Part shown: positions 36,146 through 46,439 of the stretch, piece by piece | How positions within the stretch are numbered: the first letter of the stretch is position 1 | Layout of the letters: the number at the start of each line of letters is the position of its first letter | NCBI RefSeq assembly: GCF_905220565.1 | Contig: NC_059403.1 | Span: 4,898,001-4,962,000, forward strand | Direction: 5' to 3' | Length of the DNA stretch: 64,000 nt | Source of the DNA: Melitaea cinxia | Taxonomy: Eukaryota; Arthropoda; Insecta; Lepidoptera; Nymphalidae | The notes under the pieces: generated by a model | What the model was told of the DNA's origin: nothing | What the model saw: the letters and a program-made list of their open reading frames with translations, nothing else | The model's database searches: none | Position numbers and translations under genes: made by a program

Positions 36146-39100
36146 TCACTGCGGGTCGCGGGCGGGCGACATGAACTCGCCGAGCGGGTGGCGCGTGGTC
36201 CAGGGGTTAAAGTCGCGCGGCGGCGGCGCGGCGGGCGCCGACCATACGCTCGCCTCCGACACTCCCAGCGTTGACATCGACGACATCAGCGACTCCATGC
36301 TGTGCAGCTGGCTCGACCAGCTGCGAGAACTTTGTGATAATTTGGACTGTCGAGTTTTGGGATTTAATTTGTACGCTATGTTATTACACATGATATTAAA
36401 TCGAATTATCTATTTGCAAATTATGTATAATATTTAACATCAATAAGATACAAAACCAAAGAAATAAGACTATATATAGATTATAAAGTATAATAAAAAA
36501 ATAAACAATAAAAAAAATTTTGAAACGAATTGAATATATCCGAATGTATTCTGTTGAATGCCTGTTTTACTGTGTTGCTGTTGCTTGCTATTTGATGTAA
36601 TTTTGAAGTATTTTTCTTTTCCGTCATTAAATTTCAATTTATGTAACAGTTCTTTTCACAATGCTGAATCTAAAAGGTGGTTTATTAATTGAGGAAGGTG
36701 TTTTACCTCCAGTCGTTAAGGTCAATTCGTAACTAATGTACAGCATAAACTTCATACACAGCCAGTGAAACAGGCCCGCAATATCCAAATGTAAACTAAC
36801 TCCAGAGGAGCTTGGTGCGCGGTCGGCGTCGGCGGCCGCGCGGCGCGCTGCGCCTCGCGGATCATGCGCAGGCGGCGCGCCGCCGACCAGCGCTCCAGCG
36901 AGTACGAGCCGGCCGCGCCCCCCGCGCCGCCCCCGCCCGCACCCGTCGCCGCCGAGCCGTCCTCCTCTTCCACGCGCGACAGCTCCACGCCGCGCTCGGG
37001 ACTCCAGCGGCCGATCTGTTCACATATGTATCTTAAATCTTTTAAAAAATTAAAAACTTTTATATTTATAGAATACTAGCTTGACCACTCAAACGTTGTT
37101 TTGCCATATAAATTATTAACACCCCTAAATCCCCCCCCCCCCCCCATATTACAACACCCGATATGCACACAAAATTTCATAAAAATCAGTCCAGCCGTTT
37201 TCGGAGGAGTATTGTAAGTTAACATTGTGAGACGAGAATTTTATATTCAATCGACACTCGTTAATTCGAAATCAACGAAAAGTATTACGAATTATCGAGT
37301 GTTCGAAATATCAAATGGTTCGAAATTTTTGAGAGAAAATAAATAAAACTTCGAATTATTAAGTGTTGATCAATAATTACATACAAATTTATTAACTGCT
37401 ATTCTTTAACAATGACAAAAGTCACCTTCCATCTCACCTCCCTCTACTTTTTCGATTTACTTCTTTTCAGCAATCGTCAAGCATTTATACTTTTTAGGAC
37501 TCATAACTAACACAAACTTTTAATCTGTATACAACGAAAGAGTAACAGTAACTGAAACAACTAAACAAACCAATTCGTGCGGAAGTGTGCGTCAAACTAA
37601 TCATAATAAAAACAAAGACTCGTGTACGATGGATACACGTATGTGCAAGTTTGACTTTTCTTTGTCTCGAAATGTACTAAGCTTTCTGTTTCTGTTTCTT
37701 TTTTTCTGCAACTTTGAATTGTCGAGTGTTTGACGCCGATGGGTTCGAATTAACACGTCGTTTTGTTACGTAGCAATGGTTTTTTCGTTCGAATTACCAA
37801 GTGTATAAAAATGTATTGATTTATTTCGAAATATAAAGAGATATTGTAGGCCACTCGGGTTGACTTTGAATTATAGAGAGGTTCGAATTATCGCAGGTTT
37901 GAATTAACGAGAGTCGACTGTATCAGACTTTTCACTGAATTTTTTGTTAAATCACAATAAAATATAGCCCATGTCACTCCTGAATAGTGTAGCTTTCTGT
38001 TAGTAAAAGAAATTTCGTGATCGGATCAGTATTTGAGAAGATTACCCCCTACAAAGTTAGAAACTTTACATCTTTATAATATTTATTATTATTACTATAG
38101 ATAAATGCAAAAAAGAAAAATAAAAGCAAGATATATACAAAACGATAAAGTTTCAGTGGATTCAGTGGTTTTCAGTGTTTTGGATTCAGCATCGATTACA
38201 CATCGATACCCCCCTCCCCCCAAATATCATAAGTGGACAAATGTGATATGTTACTACAAAATTAGAGATTTTGTTATTATAGACTATACTAGTGTTATAA
38301 GTATATATTTGCAGAAAAAAGTTTCAAAATTATATGTACCATCATGTGCAGTTTTAATATTTACCGCTCCTAAATCAGACAACACGTTCTTTCAATTAAT
38401 TTTTAAGAAAAACTCCTCGCTTTTCTGTCTAATAGTAAAAAGCACAAGATACCATACCTCCCTGTACTGGCGAAGCAGCTGCGGCGACTGCGGCAACGAC
38501 CAGTCGACGGCGGGGCGCGCGCCGCAGCCCCAGGCCGCCGCCGCGGCCGCGACCAGCGCCTTGCGCGCCATGGCCGCGCCGCGGTGCGAGCGGTATTCCA
38601 CGATGGCGGCGCACGAGCCCGCGCCGCGCCGCACGCGCACCTCCTGCACCTCGTCCGTCAGCGCGTACAGCAGCCGCACGATCTCCGCCGTCGGCGTCGT
38701 CGGCGGAATGCGCGAAATGAATATACGACAGTTGTTTATTGATGGACATACACCTAAAAGAATTTTTTGTATTATCTATAATATAAAAATGAGTCGCTGA
38801 ATGTGTTGCTAAGCGCAAAACTCGAGAACGGTTGGACCGATTTCGCTAATTCTTTTTTTTAAATATTCCTTGAAGTACGAGGATGGTTCTTACGGAGAGA
38901 AAAATTCTAAAAAAAAAAAAAAAAATTAATAAAATTAAAGAATCGACTGTTAGGGCGATACGAAGTTCGCCGGGTCAGCTAGTAAACTCATAAAAAATAG
39001 TTCTCGGAATATTCGACTATCCTGGTATCTTTTTTACTGAACGACTTTCAAAAAAGGACGTTATCAATTCGATTGTATTTTATTATGTATGTTAACTTAG

Positions 39101-42100
39101 ATCTTTTTACCGAGTAGACCGATTTCGATGATCCTTTTTTAATCGAAAGGTGGTGCTTATCAGGTGAAATCGAGATCTGATTGCCTGAATAGGTACAGGT
39201 GTATATATATATATATATATATATATATGTGCTGTGTGGCTACGGCACTAAAGAATTTAGCCACCCCCTTTCTTCCCGTGGGTGTCGTAAGAGGCGACTA
39301 AGGGATAACAAGGTTCCACAACCACCTTGGAACTAAAAAAAGCCGACCGATGGCGAGATAACCATTCAACTGCTGGCTTTGAAATACACAGGCCAAAGAC
39401 GGGCAGCGTCTTCGGTGCGACAAAGCCAGCCCTGCGGTCACCAACCCGCCTGCCCAGCGTGGTGACTATGGGCAAAACACATGAGTTCACTCCATTTTTG
39501 GTGCGAACTTGTGGAGGCCTATGTCCAGCAGTGGTCCGTATTAGGCTGAACCGGTAAATAAAAATGAGCGAACCGCGTCTGTTTTTAAAATCGCAAGATT
39601 TCGTTATCTGTTGGAATGTTAATAAAATGATGCAAGTTACCTAATTGCCAAGAGGGCCTGATCATATAATTGTTGAACATGCGTATAGCATTTGCCGCTT
39701 CCACCTCCGTAGTATACATCGCGAATGCATACCTGAAAAGTGTTTTGTATACGTACGCGCATTTTAGAATTATGGAAACAAATAGTAACAAAACAGCGTG
39801 AGCGGTAATTAATCCCACCATATCCAGTTGCTTTAGCTACGGTACTAAGGTGTGTATGTGTGTGTGTGTGAGTGTACTATCCTACTGTCATTATATTAAA
39901 ACTCTAAAATACGAAAGAATTTAAAGAGCGTTCAATGCGTGTTTGTTTTCACGACTCATTGGTGGTGCAGCGGTCACAGCACTGACTTTTGCGCTGGCGG
40001 TCGCGGGTTTGATCCCCGCTCACGACAGAGATTTGTAGTGGCCATATAAATGTATGTCTTGGTCTGGGCGTTTGTGCTTTTGTGTATTGTGTTTCCGGAC
40101 CCCCGACACAGAAGAAAATCCTACAGGAGGCCGTTGAATGTGAAGTGTTTATTATTTATTCATTACTTTTTTTTACCATAAAATAATTCAAACATTTTCG
40201 AGTATCGACGATATATACTTGCCCAAAAATTTACAGGTCTTTAGAACTTGTTAGTTTCTAAAGCGTATAAAAACTCCGTTTATAACTAGTCTATCCACGT
40301 AAGTCTTCTATAGAGTGGCATTACTACTTATACATACCCTCTATTCCACCCGGAGAAGTTGATCATAAGGCGAAATTCAAACAGTTCGCCTGCTTGCCGG
40401 AATAACGGAACAAGAGTGTCTTCAAAACAATCATGAGGGATACGTCCGATAAAAACCTAGAGCAATAATTGAATTTGAGTCTATGAAGTTGGGAATGGTA
40501 TCCAATAATCTCAGGGGCATTCTATAAAATACGCCACGATGAATTTTACTGTTTTCGAACCCTCCTCCTTCAGGGTCATATTTTCAGTGACCCCTACAAT
40601 ATCGCCTTTACAAATATTGCGTCACACAAAAACAGTGTTGCCAACTTGGGGGATTTTTCCCTAAATTTAAGGATATTTTGCAAATAACGGGAAAGTTATA
40701 GGATATACATTTTTTAGGGTATTTTCTTGGCACTCTAGGGGTAGGGCAGACCAAGACCACGTGGACAGTGGGGTGCTCCGATTCGGTTTGGGATATTTTT
40801 CAAATTTCTATACCTATATTCTAGCACGCAATGTTACTAATTTTATTAGAATATTATGTCTGACGCGTTATTTTGTTTAAAAGTGTCTATTTGTCAGTCG
40901 TTAAAGGTCAGTTCGTATCGTATTTTGATCTTGCAGTAAAGATCGTTTTTACGTACATTTGTTCGAAAATAACGTGTGAAAGTCGCAGAACGGAGCATGA
41001 GTACACTTCCCGCAGCACCGGAATTAAGGTAGTCAGAAATAACAAAAATTTAAACTCCCATAAATTGGTCACCTGTGATGTACATACCCATTTTAGATTT
41101 AAGGAATTTTGTTTATTTTAGGGGACTTTTGTTATAAGATTTAGGGAAGTTTCTCTAAGAGTTGTGAACACTGCACAAAAAAAAAACGAGTGTGCTTTAG
41201 ACCACATGACTGAAGTAAAACTTCTTTGCGTTGCCTCTACAATACTATACGAAACGTAACTCCCTTTTTCTTTCTTAACTAACTTATATGTCCCTCACAA
41301 CTTCAGTTCGCCTCGCCCGATCACACTTTTTGTGACGCTCTTGTCACGCATTCACCAGCTTACTCCCCAAGTCTGACGTAAAGAAGTTTTACTTCAAAAA
41401 GCACTTTTTTTGAAGATAAATAAAATCTTTCTCTTGTCGTGTCTCGTCACACTTAGCCAAAACCTTCCTTATTTGCGAACGTATTTCATGGACATACCCT
41501 AATATCTAACTGTAGATAACTATTTATATTTACTTCTCTAATATCTTACACGAAATTTGTTTTTCTCATAGTTCATATCAAGGATAGTAGAAAAAGTGCG
41601 CTTTTTACGCAATACTTATTCAAATAGTTAAATAGTAATTATACATAACTAGAAATGCAATAATAATATTTTAATGGTTACACTAATACACTTCGACTAC
41701 ATCGTAAGAGTTATACGTTCAGCTGGTTTAACAAAATAATTAAAACAAATCTTAAAGATGAAAACTTACGTATTAAACTAATAAACTTACCATCATATAT
41801 TCACTTTGAAATTAGTAATATGAAAATTGTAATATATTTTACTAGTACCGTATAAAAATTAGATAAATTTGAAAATAACTAAAAAGCTTTACAAATGGCG
41901 CCGACCGTAGCACTGGCGGGTAAATACAAAAATCATAAATTACGGTAATACATTATTACTATTATGAAAAAGTTACCTCGCAGTTCCTTGAAGGTTCAGG
42001 ACCGCTCCAAGCATGGGGTGCTTTTCTGTAAATTCTTTGACCATTTATTTGGGTAAGTGTATAAGATTTGTTATTTTCTGTTAACGATAATAATCTTGAT

Positions 42101-42153
42101 GATAATTCATACTGATTCACTTCACTCGACGAATAATGCTTAACGGATGGCAT
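36146..42153 (-). CDS. RNA-binding protein of the A1CF/RBM46/RBM47 family
   Basis: Six exons join in frame: 42153-41977, 40456-40338, 39732-39641, 38753-38458, 37015-36797 and 36346-36146 (stop), about 367 residues. The start is MPSVKHYSSS; residues 30-59 (YTLTQINGQRIY, then PHAWSGPEPSRNCE) match the conserved leader before RRM1 in this family. RRM1 covers residues about 60-130: RNP2 VFIGRI, RNP1 RGYAFAMY, then AIRMFNNYMIRP. RRM2 covers about 131-225: CRIFISRIP, then SCAAIVEYRSHRGAAMARK, then AVDW. RNP1 of RRM2 is degenerate. The sequence then passes to a Gly/Ala-rich, RERM-poor linker and a Ser-rich tail (LHSMESLMSSMSTLG); RRM3, normally next, is not visible in the 1.4 kb intron. The donor at 36797 (TTA|GTTTAC) is weak but the only one in phase. 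Vertebrate relatives bind AU-rich mRNA in editing and germ-cell differentiation, and Drosophila Tut is a possible relative. Which paralogue this is remains open. Confidence 0.85.
37078..37215 (-). mobile_element. Second copy of the poly-G repeat
   Basis: Starts ACTAGCTTGACCACTCAAACG, has a run of about 16 C at about 37131-37146, then ACAAAATTTCATAAAAATCAG and GTCCAGCCGTTTTCGGAGGA. It is the reverse complement of 8155-8365 in order. Lies in an intron of the RRM gene. Confidence 0.5.
37248..37920. mobile_element. Pogo/Tigger-like non-autonomous DNA transposon
   Basis: The left end (CAATCGACACTCGTTAATTC) and the reverse of the right end (CAGTCGACTCTCGTTAATTC) are inverted repeats. Subterminal TTCGAATTA-type motifs recur inside. 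TA follows the right end. The CAGTCGAC start is typical of pogo/Tigger-group elements. No transposase frame remains. It lies in the intron where RRM3 of the RRM gene would be expected. Confidence 0.65.
38780..38985 (+). mobile_element. Short non-autonomous repeat ending GGGTCAGCTAGT
   Basis: Contains AAAATGAGTCGCTGAATGTG, GAACGGTTGGACCGATTTCG and GCGATACGAAGTTCGCCGGG, then TCAGCTAGTAAA. Related ends are at 5500-5520 and 49420-49450. Lies in an RRM-gene intron directly after the acceptor side of exon 38753-38458. Confidence 0.5.
39028..39200 (-). mobile_element. Partial AACCGACTTC MITE
   Basis: Contains the ACTTTCAAAAAAGGA end, ATTCGATTGTATTTTATTATG and GACCGATTTCGATGATCC as in the copy at 627. 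It is cut off on the right by a (TA)n tract and the SINE at 39229. Confidence 0.5.
39229..39552 (+). mobile_element. SINE (same family), copy 4
   Basis: Body as in the other copies, inserted next to a (TA)n tract at 39200-39226. The 3' end stops at TTAGGCTGAACCGG without the usual ATG tail, and no clear target duplication is visible. It lies inside an RRM-gene intron and next to a partial AACCGACTTC MITE at 39028-39200. Confidence 0.8.
39955..40145 (+). mobile_element. tRNA-derived SINE, short form
   Basis: Head with A-box-like GGTGGTGCAGCGGTCACAGC and B-box GCGGGTTTGATCCCCGCT, then GTCTTGGTCTGGGCGTTTGTG and a GAGGCCGTTGAATGTGAAGT end. Lies in the RRM-gene intron between the two RRM1 exons. 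Confidence 0.7.
40633..41173. mobile_element. hAT-like non-autonomous element with perfect 8-bp duplication
   Basis: Left end CAGTGTTGCCAACTTGGGGG; the reversed right end reads CAGTGTTCACAACTCTTAGA. The identical 8-mer CACAAAAA flanks it at 40625-40632 and 41174-41181. An 8-bp duplication with CAGTG ends is the hallmark of hAT elements. No transposase frame of note. It lies in the first intron of the RRM gene. Confidence 0.8.
41184..41412. mobile_element. MITE with TGAAGTAAAACTTCTTT inverted ends
   Basis: Left end CTGAAGTAAAACTTCTTTGCG (41209 on) and right end CGTAAAGAAGTTTTACTTCA (41378-41397) are inverted repeats of about 20 bases, with CACTCG/GCACTTTTTTT outer sequence. Partial relatives are at 27183 and 27690. 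Directly abuts the hAT-like element. Confidence 0.65.
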
Positions 42154-42975
42154 TTTGAAATTAGTTTAAAACTTACAATAAATATATTTTTTATTTTAAA
42201 ATGTTAACGTGCCCTTCTAACGAGCAACGAAATTGAAAGAACTGTATAGAAAGCATTTCTAAAATGGCGAATTTATAAACAAAATGGCGAAAAAAATGTG
42301 ACCTTGAAGTTTTATCAATTGAATGTTTCTTTCTGAATTTAATTTTATTTAATAACCTTCCTACTTTTTCACATTTATAACGTTTGGCAAAACATATTTT
42401 TAATATTTTCTGTATAGTATCTTTCGTCACAAGTTTCAATTTATACAATGTTCCAAATCCAAAGTATTATTCTTAGAATAATAGTATTGTGACATAAATT
42501 TATCTTCCTTGATTTCAAAATGATGAAGTTAATAATCCAGTATATTTAATACAATTATTTACGAAAATTTAATAATTATTTTTACGCTTTACCTTTCATG
42601 GGTAATTTGTAATATTACACCACTGTAAAAAATTTTTTTATAAAAGTAGATCTATTACGACGGAAATGAAAAAAATTAATAGGAAAAGTATTTGTATGAC
42701 ACACATTTTTCAGTTTTCACTCTTTTAGTCAAAACTAAAGCTTTTTTATTGACAAATTTTTGTTAAAACTAAAAACAAACAAAAGTTTTGAAAATCGTGT
42801 TATGAAAAATCATTAAATTTATTATATCTTTTTTTTTATTTTCTTTTTTTTTTAACTAAATAAATAAGTAAATATTTTAAATTTACATCTTCATACAGGC
42901 CATAGAATTAAATATTTACATAGTTATATTAGAATGGTAGTTAAATGAAGCTTTACTCAATGAAATAAAACAAAA

Positions 42976-43566
42976 TTAAGCAATATTTTCATAAAGTAAT
43001 AGAGACGCCACGAAAGAGACAATAATATTTGGTCTAATTTTTTCGAAACATTTCTTAGCAATCTGACTGGTATCGAGGCTGTTTTTCAGTTGTATTCGCA
43101 AAAGATAAATGCGTCTAGTTTTTACGTTCATTCTCAATATTTGTTCTTTTGTAAAGTATTCCAATTTATCTTGCTTCATTTGCTTCATTACGTTCGGACT
43201 GATAGACGTGATCGCTTCCAATTGTATTGAACTAATGTATTGTTTTGGAATGCCTGAAACAGTATCGTGATATGACACTAGCCTTTAAATTTTTCCGTAA
43301 TCATATGTTGCAGACATAGAAATAGCAAATAATTTATAACATTTTAATATATAGCTTAAAATACATTAAAAAATATTACATGTAAATAAAGTATTAAGTC
43401 GACCAACTTCATGTGAAGACCACGTATATGGCTCGCCGTAAGCATTAGAATGAGTTGCAATTTCATATAAAGTCTGAAATAATTAAACTTAAAATATAAA
43501 TAATTTTTATATATAATTTAATTTAACTTAAAATTTGTAGTTTTCATATAGAAACACACATCTATG

Positions 43567-43650
<84 letters not shown>

Positions 43651-46383
43651 CACCTTCGGTGGAACAAGGGCTCAACTCCACTTTTTGTAATTTTACAGGA
43701 GAGCCATTTTAAAGTTTTTTTTACATTCCGAGTCGTATTATTTGTCTTTGTACTGCTTCAAAGTGTTTGTTCTTTGCATGAAATACGACCTATTTATTTG
43801 TGAATATGGCCATGTAGTTTGCAAGTGCCAAATATTTTTTGTTAATTGCTATTAATATTTTTTCAAAATAAGGTGTACATTTATGCCTTTGTTCCACCAA
43901 CATTTAAATCGTTTTGTAATTATGACCATATTTATCGTTCGTGTTTTAAAGATTTTGAAAAATAGAAATTAGTTTATTTGTTGCAAAAAATGTTTTATTT
44001 TATAATTAAACATCTTTTTTAGGAACTTCTGTTGAAAAATCTTAAAAAACTCTAGCGAAACTCTTTGGAATTTGCCTTTAAAATTAGCGTCAATATTAAC
44101 GTTATAAAATCTTTGTCCATAGTAATCAGTCCGTTTTTACTTTACTCTTACAAATCAAACTCACTTACTCACTAACTCCACTTGAACAAATCAAAACTAA
44201 CAAACATAAAACTACACACAATCTTCATAGTTATTGTTGTACAGACCACTATGGCATTTTACAGTAAAAATTTAACAAAAAAAAAACGGTAAAAAGAAAA
44301 CGTATCTAAGAAACTAAAATAATAATAGCAACGATGCTTTCATAGAAAACAAATGAATCACGTAGCGCAAGATCTATCCCTTAAAGAGGTATCTGTAATT
44401 TCACCCCATCTCATCCCGTGGGTATCGTAAGAGGCGATAGAGAAAAAACCACTAGAGGGTGGGCAGCAGCGCCTTCTAAGCACAGCCTAGCAAGCGTGGC
44501 GATTACGCCAAATCCCCCTAAATGGCAGACACGACAAAAATTGTCCCCCAGTCCCCGGCGGCCCCGATAACGGCGGGGCAAGAGGCTATAATCTCCGGCA
44601 GAAGCCAGGCCACCACACCTAACGACGACACTTGGCCCTGGCAACATATAACGCTAGGACGCTGCGGACCGACGCGAAGCTCATTGAGTTGAAAGAAGCT
44701 CTCAGCAGGTTGAGCTGGGATATTATAGGCTTATCTGAAGTCCGAAGAGAGGGAGAGGACTCGATGTCTCAAGTCTGGCAACCTGCTGTACTATCGGGAG
44801 GGCGACTAACAGTCCCAGGGTGGTGTCAGGTTCGTCCTCCGCAAGGCTCTCGTCAACAACATCGACGTCGTCAGGAGAGTGTCGAGCAGGGTGGCGTACC
44901 TTATACTCAGAATATCCAAGCGGTATTCGCTAAAGGTCATACAGGTTTACGCACCGACCTGGACACATCCATATAACGAAGTGGAAGCTATGTATGAGGA
45001 AATCTCTACAGCCATACATAGCTCTACATGCCACTACACTGCTGTGTGGGACTGTGGGGGACTTCAATGCGAAGCTAAGCAGACGATGCGGTGATGAGTT
45101 GTGAATGGAGCAATTTGGATACGAGCAACGGAACTCCCGGGACTGGCTACTGACTGACTTCATGGAGAAGGAGGGACTCTTTATAATGAACTCCTTCTTC
45201 AGGAAGCCGGAACGGCGCAAATGGACCTGGTTGAGTCCCGACGGCACCGTCAGGAACGAGATAGACTTTATCATGTCGACGAACAAGCACATATTTAGTT
45301 GATGTCTCAGTGATCAATGCTGTGAAAACAGGATGTGATCACCGACTTGTCCGAGGCACATTGAATATCGATGTCAAGTTTGAGTGGGGTTGGCTGATAG
45401 GGTCTGCGCTCCGACCTGCGCCTGCTCAGATTCAAAACCCCGAGAGCTTTCAACTCGAACTCCAAAATCGCTTTGGCCTGTCGCCTGGCCGACTGCGTAA
45501 ATGTGGACGAGCTCAACGACGGGCTGAAGAAGAAGAAGAACCAACGCAGGACCGATCGTCGTCGAAAGCATTAGGGGAGGCTTATGCTCAGCAGTGGGCG
45601 TCCATGAGCTGGTATTATGATGATGATGATGATTTTTTTTATTCTGGTGGTCTTCAACGAAGGTGGCTTGGATGCTATCAATTTGAGGCACATGCATTTC
45701 TTCGATATTCTGAATGTCTTTGTCATCATTTAACATCATCAAAACTTTTCGACTTCGGGATCCCATTTTTCCCTGAAAATTTAACTGTATAACTTAGAAT
45801 AAAGCTTCAGAGTTTAAACAGCAACACCATTTTAAAATTGAAAAAAAAATTATTTGTCACAGTGTAATCAACTACTGAGAGTTCGAAAGGAATTCGGTAT
45901 GAGAAAGTATGAATTGTTTTTATGCCTATTTTATAAAACATGTATTGGAATAACAACACCACATTTGTTCATAAGACTATAAAATAATAAAAATGTTGGT
46001 AGTACAAAGTCACAAATGTTGCAATGGCTTTGTCTTTCCAAGCATTTGCTCACGAAAAAGGCATAAGTGTGCTAAATATGACTTTGTCTCTCCAGGAATA
46101 TCAAATATCAAAAGGCATATTTACCTTCGCGGCTTTGGCGCTCCAAGATAAAAACATTGAGCGCGGGGGCAACGGCGCAACTGACCAATGAGACGATGTC
46201 GCGCCAAAACGCCCACCAATTCGATCCAAAATGACAAAGACACTATTGCCGTGTAGCGACTTTTAAAGTGAATCTAATGGGAGTCTTTGTCCCACTAGAT
46301 ACTAGAGTGTTTTTTGGGCATTTCTGCATATTTAACTCATTTTACGATTTTTTGTAAGATACGCCCTTGTTCCACCGAAGGTG

Positions 46384-46439
<56 letters not shown>

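Larger units (their letters stand above)
43649..46385 (-). mobile_element. Unclassified TIR transposon between (TA)n tracts
   Basis: Terminal inverted repeats of 23 bases, CGCACCTTCGGTGGAACAAG plus GGC on the left and its exact reverse complement at 46363-46385. A related internal motif (TTTGTTCCACCAACAT) is near 43890, and CTTTGTC..CCA motifs recur at 46030-46110. Without the RTE insertion at 44400-45635 the element would be about 1.5 kb. A minus-strand exon-like frame at 45640-45770 starts after an acceptor (AAATTTTCAG) with MGSRSRKVLMMLNDD and may be the N-terminus of its own protein. Superfamily not recognised. Confidence 0.7.

Noticed and set aside
36812..38800. Plus-strand frames over the RRM-gene exons
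   Set aside because: GC-rich antisense shadows; the minus strand gives the RRM protein with correct phases.
43564..43803. Tyr-Ile repeat protein
   Set aside because: Translation of a (TA)n microsatellite.
45374..45766. Protein with a His run (HHHHH)
   Set aside because: The His run is the reverse reading of the (ATG)n tail of the LINE insertion.
45640..45770. Exon of the mesothelin-like gene
   Set aside because: Acceptor and frame look good, but exon 49841-49644 joins directly and in phase to 43473-43380, and this segment lies inside the TIRs of a transposon.
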